Shown: piece by piece, positions 46,502 through 53,383 of the stretch | Numbering within the stretch: position 1 is the stretch's first letter | Layout: each line of letters starts with the position of its first letter | Source: Rhizobium tropici CIAT 899 | GTDB taxonomy: Bacteria; Pseudomonadota; Alphaproteobacteria; Rhizobiales; Rhizobiaceae | Reading direction: 5' to 3' | Length of the DNA: 64,000 nucleotides | Assembly (NCBI RefSeq): GCF_000330885.1 | Contig: NC_020059.1 | Location: forward strand, 795,001 to 859,000 | Position numbers and translations under genes: made by a program | The notes under the pieces: generated by a model | What the model was told of the DNA's origin: nothing | Seen by the model: only the letters and a program-made list of their open reading frames with translations | The model's database searches: none

Positions 46502-47122
46502 TTACTTGTTGGTGGTCGACGAAGTCGTCGTGTTGTCGGTTGCCGGCATTGTCGACGTTCCGGACGATTGAGCCGCCTTTTCGGAGGCCTGCATCGAGAG
46601 GGTCTTGAACTCCGGTGCAGCCTTCAGGGAATCGGCCGTTTCAGTCGTCGTCAGCTTCACCGTTCCGTCCTGAGGGTTCTGGGTGGCGCTGATCTTGTCG
46701 AAAGGAACGGCGACGTTTTTCTGGCCCAGGCCAAGGAAACCGCCGACACCGACGATGGCGGCAACGACGCCGCCCTGCTTCTGCAGGATCAGGTCGTTGA
46801 TGCTGCCGATGCTTTCATTCTGACCGTTATAGACCGACTGGCCCATATAGGTCTTGGCGCTGATCTGATCGGCGGACTGTGCGGTCAGATAGCCAGCTTG
46901 GCCGCCCGTTGCGGGGGCAGGAGCCTGAGCACTTTTCTGTGCTGCCGAGCTATCAGGCTTGGTGACGTCAGGCGTTGCCGGTGCGCTTTGCGTTACCGGC
47001 GCGTTATTGCCTGCGCCGCCATTCGATGGCTGCTGCGCCTGGGCAAAAGCCATGGGTGAAAGCACGGACGCCGTAGCAAAGATGGCGCCTGCGGCAACGG
47101 AAGTGAAGAGTTTCCCAGTCAT
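46502..47122 (-). CDS. Exported PRC-barrel domain protein
   Basis: A 206-residue secreted protein: signal peptide (MTGKLFTSVAAGAIFATASVLSPMAFA), a Gln/Pro/Ala-rich disordered stretch (about 28-80), then a PRC-barrel domain (about 85-160) with 'YMGQSVYNGQNESIGSINDLILQKQGGVVAAIVGVGGFLGLGQKNVAVPFDKI'. The C-terminal tail is Ser/Thr-rich. PRC barrels occur in photosynthetic reaction-centre H subunits and ribosome-maturation factors; exported versions in rhizobia are of unknown, possibly stress-related, function. AGGTAGG precedes ATG 47122. It stands alone and converges with the GGDEF-EAL gene. Confidence 0.87.
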   Translation of the reverse strand: MTGKLFTSVAAGAIFATASVLSPMAFAQAQQPSNGGAGNNAPVTQSAPATPDVTKPDSSAAQKSAQAPAPATGGQAGYLTAQSADQISAKTYMGQSVYNGQNESIGSINDLILQKQGGVVAAIVGVGGFLGLGQKNVAVPFDKISATQNPQDGTVKLTTTETADSLKAAPEFKTLSMQASEKAAQSSGTSTMPATDNTTTSSTTNK

Positions 47123-47478
47123 CGTGAACCTACCTTTCATTCTGATGGGCATGCTTCGTCATACGCGCATGCTTACCAGCGCGAGTGGAACTTTTGCGAT
47201 GCCGGCCGTTATCGGACCGGTCCTAGAAGCAATGGCTCAGGGAGGTTTTGGTTCCGTCAAAAGTTGCAGAAAATTGCGTCGTGCAGCTCGGAAACAAAAG
47301 GAATATGTTGGGAAATCAATAGCTAATGCGGCAAAAGACAACCAGAAAGATTATCAGGATCGCAGAAAACGATCGAGCTCAGATTTCATTTTGCTTGGAG
47401 GCCGAACGTGTCTTGCGCCCCGCATGACCCGTCAAAATAAGACCGCCTTCAGCCTGATCGGCTGAAGGCGGTCTTCAA
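47123..47478. other. Intergenic region between PRC-barrel gene and dgo cluster
   Basis: About 355 bases holding the promoter of the PRC-barrel gene and, at its far end, the terminator of the minus-strand galactose cluster (47439-47475). No further element or small gene is evident to me. Confidence 0.4.
47439..47475 (-). terminator. Terminator of the galactose catabolic cluster
   Basis: AAGACCGCCTTCAGCC (47439-47454) pairs perfectly with GGCTGAAGGCGGTCTT (47460-47475) over a five-base loop. On the minus strand it is followed by TTATTTT, a textbook intrinsic terminator three bases after the lactonase stop codon. Confidence 0.92.
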
Positions 47479-48366
47479 TCAAAGCTTGTATGGAGGATCG
47501 AAAACGCCCTTCACTGTCAGGCCAAGCTCCAGAAGAGCACCAGCCTGCGGCTGCATGGAGCGCGCCTCCTCATCCAACCCTTCCCAGGCGGTCGTCACGG
47601 CCAGCCGGTCCGCATTCTTGCCGATGAAGGCGGGGCAGGATGGTTGCATGGCGGGTACGCGATAGCGCTCGATGCGCAGCCCATCCGGGCTGTATTTGTC
47701 GACGAAGCCGGAGCCCCAGCGCGCGTTCCAGATATAGCCGTCGGCATCGCAGATCGAGCCGTCGAGGCCGCCTGGATCTTCCATGCTGTCGACCATGACG
47801 ATCGGCTCGCCCGCCGGAAGCCCCGTCTCGGGATCCACGAGCACGCGCATGAGCTGGCTGACGCGGGTATCAGTGAAATATCCGATCGTGCCGTCGGGCG
47901 AGAAGCAGATGGAGTTCGGAATGCTGATCTGGTCGAAGATCTTGGTCACCTTGCCGCCGGCGACATGATAGATCGCGCCCGCCTGCATCTCGGCGCGCTT
48001 ACCCATGGTGCCGATCCAGAGCGATCCGGAAATATGCGTGCGTCCGTCATTGGAGCGGTTTTCGGGCTTGTCGGCTTCAATGGCCGCATAGAAGCTCAAT
48101 TCGCCAGTTGCGATATCGCGCAGGAAGAGACCCTGTTCGGTCGCGATCATCTGCCGTTCCGCATCGACACGTGCCAGCACGCTCGCCATCATCGGCAACT
48201 CGTGAACCTGCTTCTTGCCGGTCGGCAGGTGCAATTCGTGCAATTCCTTGCCGAGGATGTTGAACCACCAGACTGTATCCGTATCAGGGTCGTAGGTTGG
48301 GCCTTCCCCGAGGACGGAGGAGGTGTTGCAGAGAATATTCCCCTGAAAATCATGAATATCGGTCAT
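47479..48366 (-). CDS. SMP-30/gluconolactonase-family sugar lactonase
   Basis: A 295-residue six-bladed beta-propeller lactonase. The metal ligands of the family are visible: Glu in 'SSVLGEGPTY', Asn in 'SIPNSICFSPDG' and Asp in 'PGGLDGSICDADGYIWNARWG'; 'SNDGRTHISGSLWIGTM' is another hallmark. In this cluster, beside a dehydrogenase, dgoK and dgoA, it most plausibly opens D-galactono-lactone to D-galactonate. Members of this family also act on gluconolactone and arabinonolactone, so substrate is inferred from context. It is the last gene of the cluster. Confidence 0.88.
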   Translation of the reverse strand: MTDIHDFQGNILCNTSSVLGEGPTYDPDTDTVWWFNILGKELHELHLPTGKKQVHELPMMASVLARVDAERQMIATEQGLFLRDIATGELSFYAAIEADKPENRSNDGRTHISGSLWIGTMGKRAEMQAGAIYHVAGGKVTKIFDQISIPNSICFSPDGTIGYFTDTRVSQLMRVLVDPETGLPAGEPIVMVDSMEDPGGLDGSICDADGYIWNARWGSGFVDKYSPDGLRIERYRVPAMQPSCPAFIGKNADRLAVTTAWEGLDEEARSMQPQAGALLELGLTVKGVFDPPYKL

Positions 48367-48369
48367 AGA

Positions 48370-49005
48370 TCAGGCTCCTACGGCTGCATCATAGGCATAA
48401 ATGGTCACCTTGGCGCGTTCGGCAACCTCCGCTGCCGTCATTGCCGGCTTGTAGAGGCTGGTGCCGAGACCGAAAGCGAGGATGCCTGCCTTGGTGTAAT
48501 CGGCAAAATTCTTGTCCGAAACGCCACCCACCGCGGCGATGATGAGTTCTGGCGGCAGCACTGCGCGAATGGCCGTGATGCCGGAGGCGCCGAGCACGCC
48601 GGCGGGGAAGAATTTAAGCCCGGTGGCACCGGCGCGCGCAGCCGAGAGCGCTTCCGTGGCGGTGAAGACGCCGGGCATCGTCACCATGCCTTTGTCGCGG
48701 GCGCGGCTGATGACCGCAGGCTCTACATTCGGCGTCACCAGGAGCTTGCCGCCGGCGCCATCAAGCCTGTCGACATCTTCGACCGTCAGCACCGTGCCGG
48801 CGCCGATCAGGCAATCGGCCGGCGCCATCTTGGCAGCGATTTCGATGGAGCGGAACGGCTCCGGCGAATTCAGCGGGATTTCAATTGCCGTGAAGCCCGT
48901 CTCGATCAGCGTGCCGACAATGTCAGCCGTTTCCTCGGGTTTGATGCCGCGAAGAATGGCAATGAGCGGGCGCTTCATGGGCGGAAAGGGGGTGCGAGTT
49001 GTCAT
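48370..49005 (-). CDS. dgoA: 2-dehydro-3-deoxy-6-phosphogalactonate aldolase
   Basis: A 211-residue class I aldolase splitting 2-keto-3-deoxy-6-phosphogalactonate into pyruvate and glyceraldehyde 3-phosphate. The KDPG/KDPGal aldolase pattern is clear: 'LIAILRGIKPEETADIVGTLIETGFTAIEIPLNSPE', 'CLIGAGTVLTVEDVDRLDGAGGKLLVTPN', and Schiff-base Lys in 'GATGLKFFPAGVLGASGI'. The 'IEIPLNSPEP' form and pairing with dgoK point to DgoA and not Eda. Its ATG overlaps the dgoK stop by one base (TGATG); a second Met at 48981 is an alternative start. Confidence 0.94.
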   Translation of the reverse strand: MTTRTPFPPMKRPLIAILRGIKPEETADIVGTLIETGFTAIEIPLNSPEPFRSIEIAAKMAPADCLIGAGTVLTVEDVDRLDGAGGKLLVTPNVEPAVISRARDKGMVTMPGVFTATEALSAARAGATGLKFFPAGVLGASGITAIRAVLPPELIIAAVGGVSDKNFADYTKAGILAFGLGTSLYKPAMTAAEVAERAKVTIYAYDAAVGA

Positions 49006-49937
49006 CAGCTTTTACTTTCTTTCTTGAACCAGATCGCTTCGGCCGCAGCGGAAAGGCCGCGACGGACGGCGGCATCGGCGTCGATCGTCTTAAAGGGGAG
49101 GGAGAGGACGCGGAACGCGTCTTCGTAGAGCGCCTGAAGGCGGCCGGAGGCAACGAGCGTGATGGCCGCATTCTGCCCCGCAGAGGCGCGCGCGCCGGCG
49201 ATTTCCGCGCCGATCAGTGTGCCCGATATGAGCGCCTGCGCGCCGGCTGCCGTCAGCCCGTTCAGAAGCTGGCCGGAGCGAGCCGTAAACAGCAGATTGG
49301 TGAGGAGCGCCGGCTTATCCAGGGCCGTCTTGAGGGCGGTCTCGAATGTCTTCGTGTCGGCCGGCATGTCTGCAGCACCGGCAACCGCGTGCGACAGGAT
49401 GCTGTGCTTGGTAATGATGTCGAAAAGCTCGCCCGTCATGAAGGTGGAAAAGCCTGTCACCTGGCCATCCAGCACGCGCACCCATTTCGAATGGGTTCCT
49501 GGCATGCAGACGAGTTGTTCGCCCTTGGCGTCGGCGGCAACCGTGCCGAGCAGCTGCGTTTCCTCGCCGCGCATGACGTCGGGCATCTGCTGGCTGCGTT
49601 GCGCCAGGCCTGGCAGGATGCGGATATCGCGGGATTGTCCGGGCACGGAGACAGCCGCGGTGAGGATTGCGGCGAGGGAGGTCGGCGTGTCTATATAGCC
49701 GGCTTCCACCCAGCCCTGGCGCGCGCCGGCCATGCCGCAGACGATGACGGGAATGGCGTCCGGCACCGATACGGCGTCGAGATGTGCCTGCAGGACCTTG
49801 TCAAAGCCGGTTTGCGCGGCCGTGGTCATGCCTTCGCCGCTGCGGCGCTCCGCGATAATGCTGCCGTCTTCGCCGATCAGCCACAGTCGGAAACTGCTGG
49901 TGCCCCAGTCCACCGCGACATATGCCGATTTCGTCAT
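49005..49937 (-). CDS. dgoK: 2-dehydro-3-deoxygalactonokinase
   Basis: A 310-residue sugar-acid kinase of the hexokinase/ASKHA fold that phosphorylates 2-keto-3-deoxygalactonate. The phosphate-1 motif is 'AVDWGTSSFRLWLI' at the N-terminus, with 'AERRSGEGM', 'VICGMAGARQGWVEAGY' and 'FVCMPGTHSKWV'-type segments typical of DgoK (here 'LVCMPGTHSKWVRVLDGQVTGF'). GGAG lies eight bases before ATG 49937, preferred to the upstream start at 49991. It overlaps dgoA by one base and lies 37 bases after the SDR gene. Confidence 0.94.
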   Translation of the reverse strand: MTKSAYVAVDWGTSSFRLWLIGEDGSIIAERRSGEGMTTAAQTGFDKVLQAHLDAVSVPDAIPVIVCGMAGARQGWVEAGYIDTPTSLAAILTAAVSVPGQSRDIRILPGLAQRSQQMPDVMRGEETQLLGTVAADAKGEQLVCMPGTHSKWVRVLDGQVTGFSTFMTGELFDIITKHSILSHAVAGAADMPADTKTFETALKTALDKPALLTNLLFTARSGQLLNGLTAAGAQALISGTLIGAEIAGARASAGQNAAITLVASGRLQALYEDAFRVLSLPFKTIDADAAVRRGLSAAAEAIWFKKESKS

Positions 49938-49974
49938 GAGAAATGCTCCAAGTCTTGCGTCAGAAATCTCGAGG

Positions 49975-50745
49975 TTAGAAAATGCCGCCATCGACGGTGA
50001 TGGCTTGTCCGGTCATGGCGCCGGAGGAGTCCGAAGCCAGGAAGAGCACTGGACCGACCAGATCCTCTGGGCTCAGCACGCGCTTCAGGCATTGCCGGTC
50101 CATCATCTTCGCCATGCCGTCCTCCGTTAGCCAGAGGTCGAGCTGGCGCTGTGTGACGATCATTCCAGGCAGAACGGCGTTGACGCGGATATTCTCCGGC
50201 CCGAAGCGTCCGGCAAAGCTCTTGGTCAACCCGATGATGCCGGACTTTGCGGTCGCGTAGGATGATAGAAGTGGCGGGTTCATCTTGAAGACGATCGAGG
50301 AGAAATTGATGATCGCGCCGCCGCCGGCTGCACGCATGCCCGGTGCCGCCGCCTGTGAGACGAAGAAGACTTGCTTCAGATTGATCGCCTGATTGTTGTC
50401 CCAATATTCTTCGGTCGTGGTGTCGATGTCGTGCCGGTCGTCCCAACCCGCGTTGTTGACGAGGACCCGGATCGCCCCGAGATCGGCCTCGACGGCTGCA
50501 ACCGTGCTTTTGATCGCGCCGACATCGCGCAGGTCGGCATGGTAGAAGGCAACGGAATGGGCAAATTGACCTGAAAGCTTGACCGCAAGCGCCCTGCTGG
50601 GTTCCTCGGCTATATCAATGAAGGCGACTTTCGCCCCCTGACGGGCAAAAGCCTCCACAAGGCTTGCGCCGATGCCGGAGCCTCCGCCGGTGACGAGAAC
50701 CGTGCGATCTTTCAGATCGGGAAATTGCGCCTGAATATCGGCCAA
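49975..50745 (-). CDS. Short-chain dehydrogenase, probable D-galactose 1-dehydrogenase
   Basis: A 256-residue SDR oxidoreductase. The cofactor motif is 'VLVTGGGSGIGASLVEAFA' (about residues 16-34), NNAG follows in 'VLVNNAGWDDRHD', and the catalytic Ser and Tyr-x3-Lys lie in 'INFSSIVFKMN' and 'SSYATAKSGIIGL'. I chose a TTG start at 50745 (MADIQAQFPDLK) because GGAGGA lies just upstream and no ATG is suitable. In the first position of the dgoK-dgoA-lactonase cluster it most plausibly oxidises D-galactose to galactono-lactone with NAD(P). Gene order and family support this; another sugar substrate is possible. Confidence 0.87.
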   Translation of the reverse strand: MADIQAQFPDLKDRTVLVTGGGSGIGASLVEAFARQGAKVAFIDIAEEPSRALAVKLSGQFAHSVAFYHADLRDVGAIKSTVAAVEADLGAIRVLVNNAGWDDRHDIDTTTEEYWDNNQAINLKQVFFVSQAAAPGMRAAGGGAIINFSSIVFKMNPPLLSSYATAKSGIIGLTKSFAGRFGPENIRVNAVLPGMIVTQRQLDLWLTEDGMAKMMDRQCLKRVLSPEDLVGPVLFLASDSSGAMTGQAITVDGGIF

Positions 50746-50772
50746 GATGTCTCCTCCCAAGATCAATGAAAA

Positions 50773-50789
50773 GTTCCATTATTCGGAAC
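50773..50789. promoter_or_regulatory. Candidate IclR operator in the dgo divergent promoter
   Basis: GTTCC-ATTATTC-GGAAC, a perfect dyad with five-base arms, lies 28 bases upstream of the SDR start codon, in the gap shared with the iclR-type gene. A related half-pattern 'ATGGAATTATCGG' occurs about 15 bases further (50803-50815). The pair may form the operator of the divergent IclR regulator. Confidence 0.45.
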
Positions 50790-50872
50790 GTAATTTGACT
50801 ATATGGAATTATCGGACTACCCTTGCACAGTGTCAAGGACAGTGCGGTTTTGCCAGAGATAAATGAACGAGT

Positions 50873-51682
50873 ATGGGTCTGGGTTCAGAGGCGGGAAAAA
50901 ATAAAAGGCATCGCGATCGGGAAACGGGGACGCTGGGAAAGCTCGTCTCCCTGCTCGATTTCGTCGCACTGGCTGATGGGCCTATGCGCTTTACCGACAT
51001 TCTCTCGCTTTCCGATCAGCCGCGCGGCTCGCTGCATCGGCAATTGTCGCATCTTGTCGAGGAGGGGCTTCTGGAGGTCGACCGCGACGGGCGCTATCGG
51101 ATCGGATTGCGGCTCCTGACCCTTGCCTCGCGCAGTTGGGCGCGCAACGAGTTTCGGGCGATTGCCGAGCCGCATCTTCACCGTTTGCAGGAGGTGACGG
51201 GTGAAACCGTGCATCTCGGCGTCCTGCGGGGCGCGGAGGTGATCTATCTCGACAAGGTGGAGGGTCAGCAATCCGTGCGGATGTATTCGCAGGTCGGCAA
51301 TGCTTCTCCCGCCTATTGTACCGGTGTCGGCAAGGCGGCGCTTTCTGCGCTCGACGACGCCGAGCTTGCAGAGAGAATCTCAGGTCTCGAATATCGCCCC
51401 TACACGGAGCACACCCTTCGCTCTGCCTCAGAGCTGCTCTCTGATATCTCGCAAATCAGGGCGCGGGGCTACGCCTTCGATCTTGAGGAACACGAAAACG
51501 GTATCTGTTGCGTCGCTGCGCCGATCCGCTCCGATGATGGTCATATGCTTGCCGGAGTCTCGGTGACCGGCCCGGCCTATCGCGTCACGCAGCAGAGGCT
51601 GCAGACATGGGCACCAGGGGTGGTTGTTGCCGCTGATTCGATCATGATGGACATGCGTAACCGCATGGGCCCCAAACGTTGA
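50873..51682 (+). CDS. IclR-family transcriptional regulator of the galactose cluster
   Basis: A 269-residue regulator. The N-terminal winged helix-turn-helix (about residues 22-78) has 'LVSLLDFVALADGPMRFTDILSLSDQPRGSLHRQLSHLVEEGLLEVD', followed by the IclR effector domain (about 90-260) with 'VTGETVHLGVLRGAEVIYLDKVEGQQSVRMYSQVG', 'CTGVGKAALSALDD' and 'FDLEEHENGICCVAAPI'. It is divergent from the SDR-dgoK-dgoA-lactonase genes and almost certainly controls them in response to a galactose-pathway intermediate. No strong Shine-Dalgarno precedes the ATG. Confidence 0.92.
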   Translation: MGLGSEAGKNKRHRDRETGTLGKLVSLLDFVALADGPMRFTDILSLSDQPRGSLHRQLSHLVEEGLLEVDRDGRYRIGLRLLTLASRSWARNEFRAIAEPHLHRLQEVTGETVHLGVLRGAEVIYLDKVEGQQSVRMYSQVGNASPAYCTGVGKAALSALDDAELAERISGLEYRPYTEHTLRSASELLSDISQIRARGYAFDLEEHENGICCVAAPIRSDDGHMLAGVSVTGPAYRVTQQRLQTWAPGVVVAADSIMMDMRNRMGPKR

Positions 51683-52006
51683 TCCCAGCAGATCTGGCGC
51701 AACGACTGCGGGAACTCCGGGGGATTTAATGCTGCCGGTGCGGGATCTTAGCGCAATTGCTCGTTTATCTTGAATTTTACTGTTGAGATATGGCAAAGAA
51801 CTGCCATTATCTTCAGGTGATCGCTGAAACCGTAGAGGATTTAGCGAGGTGACGAGGGGGAGATAATAGTAACGGGCGTCGACGCAATCACGATTTTGGA
51901 AAACTTATATTTTGCCGAGCGGCCGATAGTGGCGCCGGGACGTTAATCGTGAGGGGCAGCGAGCGGAAGCTTCGTATTTTTGCCCTCTTTTACATAAAGA
52001 AGACTG
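51683..52006. other. Intergenic region between iclR-type and luxR-type genes
   Basis: About 320 bases of mixed composition. The one feature is a perfect inverted repeat ATGGCA-AAGAAC-TGCCAT at 51790-51807. I see no terminator or small gene. Confidence 0.4.
51790..51807. promoter_or_regulatory. 18-bp inverted repeat upstream of the LuxR gene
   Basis: ATGGCA-AAGAAC-TGCCAT, six-base perfect arms with a six-base spacer, about 200 bases before the LuxR-type gene. Its size and symmetry fit a lux box or a similar dimer site. It could be self-regulatory; no direct evidence links it to the protein. Confidence 0.35.
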
Positions 52007-52747
52007 ATGATGGCGGCATTGGTACAAGCAGGAATGTCCCCTCGCGACGAGGATCTGATCGAGGAAATCACCAGGCTTAAGACGCAGTTCGATGTGTTCC
52101 GTTTCATGAAGGGATTGACGGAGGCCTACCGGTGCCGCGCCTTCATGGTCCTTAATCTTCCGCCGATCACATCCTCCGACCTGCAAAGCAGCTCGGTGAT
52201 CAACAACTGGCCGGCCGAGCTGCTGTCGATCTACGATCAGGAAAGCCTGCTGTCGACCAGCCCGGTGTTGCAGCGCTTGCGCGCCTCCACGCTGCCTTTT
52301 CTTTATGACGTGGTGGCAAATCCCAATCGCGAAGAAAACAAATCGCAGCTTGTCGTGGCTTTGTTTGAGCGTTTCCGCATGACGCGTTTCGCTTATTTCC
52401 CAACTCATGATGCCTCAGGTCTTCGCGGCGCTGTTTCTTTGGCTGGCGATCGCGAACACTTTTCGCCGCAGGAGATCAAGGATCTCTTTTATATTGCGGT
52501 TCACGTGTTCGACCGGCTTGCCGAAATTCGCAGCCGGGATGTTCGCGTCGTCGATACGCTTACCGACCGCGAAATCGATTGCTTGAATTGGACGGCCGCT
52601 GGAAAGACCAGCGCCGAAATCGCCGAAATCCTCTCCCTGTCGGAGCATACGGTCAATCACTACCTCAATCGCGCAACCAAGAAGCTCGACACTGTCAACC
52701 GCACGCAGGCCGTCGCCAAGGCCCTGCGTGTCGGGTTGATAAAATAG
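52007..52747 (+). CDS. Orphan LuxR-family regulator with altered ligand pocket
   Basis: A 246-residue quorum-sensing-type regulator: N-terminal autoinducer-binding fold (about 15-165) and C-terminal LuxR helix-turn-helix (about 181-245, 'LTDREIDCLNWTAAGKTSAEIAEILSLSEHTVNHYLNRATKKL'). In the pocket, 'NNWPAELLSIYDQESLLSTSPVLQRL' aligns with the 'YPxxWxxxY...DP' signature: the Trp57 equivalent is Leu72, Tyr61 is retained as Tyr76, and the Asp70 equivalent is Ser85, with Pro86 kept. Loss of Asp70, which contacts the AHL amide, argues against ordinary AHL binding. No luxI-type synthase is nearby. It is a solo resembling rhizobial ExpR/VisN-like regulators. Confidence 0.9.
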   Translation: MMAALVQAGMSPRDEDLIEEITRLKTQFDVFRFMKGLTEAYRCRAFMVLNLPPITSSDLQSSSVINNWPAELLSIYDQESLLSTSPVLQRLRASTLPFLYDVVANPNREENKSQLVVALFERFRMTRFAYFPTHDASGLRGAVSLAGDREHFSPQEIKDLFYIAVHVFDRLAEIRSRDVRVVDTLTDREIDCLNWTAAGKTSAEIAEILSLSEHTVNHYLNRATKKLDTVNRTQAVAKALRVGLIK

Positions 52748-52928
52748 TGAGGCCTCCCATTGTGCCGATGCCATGAAAAGGCGGTGATGGGAATTTGCGC
52801 AGCATGTGAATAATTTTTGTGCGCTGCAAATAAAATATGATGAAGCCTGCAGCGACCATCCGCTCTCCTGTTCCAGGTGCGATTCACATAACGTGCTGAA
52901 GACTCGTCGCTTTCCGGATTTTTGGAAA

Positions 52929-52945
52929 CTGGCACGCTTCCTGCT
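52929..52945 (+). promoter_or_regulatory. Candidate sigma-54 (-24/-12) promoter
   Basis: CTGGCACG-CTTC-CTGCT matches the sigma-54 consensus YTGGCACG-N4-TTGCW, with the invariant GG (52931-52932) and GC (52943-52944) spaced by exactly ten bases and one mismatch at the first base of the -12 element. It would start transcripts near 52956 on the plus strand, about 20 bases before a TTG-initiated frame with a good Shine-Dalgarno. Confidence 0.5.
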
Positions 52946-52974
52946 TCCTAGAAATCAGAGGTCCAGAGGGGACT

Positions 52975-53325
52975 TTGATAACAGCGCCGATGAAAACGTG
53001 CGCGGATCAAGCGACCGCCGCCGACACCTTCGCCATAGCTTCTCCCGGCGAAGGGATCGGCGGCGGTTGTTACTTATTTGGCACGCTGATTAGGTTCCGA
53101 CGCAGTTTCGAAACGATTTTCGCGCCGTTGCCCTATATATTTCAAATGAATGATCTATGTCGGCCCGCGACCATGTCTTCCCGAATTGGGAGAGCGTTGC
53201 GGCTGGTAAGGGTTTTTCTTTATGGACCCGGCGGACCTGCCGGCCGCAACGAAGACGTTTTTATCAACGGCGTCCCGAATTTCGTTTGGCGAAGCCACGC
53301 CTCTCCACTATCTAAGCCAGAATGA
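52975..53325 (+). CDS. Doubtful small gene behind the sigma-54-like promoter
   Basis: A 116-residue frame starting at TTG, with GAGGGGA three to nine bases upstream. Residues 1-42 (ITAPMKTCADQATAADTF... through GIGGGCYLFGTLI) look protein-like and use GC-ending codons; the remainder reads like non-coding DNA, with rare codons, and runs to within 60 bases of mrp. It could be a decayed gene whose 5' part survives, a short peptide gene extended by chance, or not coding. I do not recognise it. It is reported because the promoter, spacing and Shine-Dalgarno agree with each other. Confidence 0.25.
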   Translation: MITAPMKTCADQATAADTFAIASPGEGIGGGCYLFGTLIRFRRSFETIFAPLPYIFQMNDLCRPATMSSRIGRALRLVRVFLYGPGGPAGRNEDVFINGVPNFVWRSHASPLSKPE

Positions 53326-53383
53326 TTTCGGAAAGCGCCCGCCTATGCCGCGCTGCCGAAAAAGATTCTGCAGTGAGGATGAA

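Larger units (their letters stand above)
52748..53383. other. Long intergenic region between luxR-type gene and mrp
   Basis: About 635 bases. It holds a TTTTTGTGC-GCTGCA motif at 52814-52828, a sigma-54-like -24/-12 promoter at 52929-52945, and a weak TTG-initiated frame from 52975. The last 80 bases carry the mrp ribosome-binding site. No gene here is certain. Confidence 0.45.

Noticed and set aside
53070..53090. Second sigma-54-like sequence TTGGCACG-N4-TTAGG
   Set aside because: The essential GC of the -12 element is replaced by AG, so it is unlikely to work.
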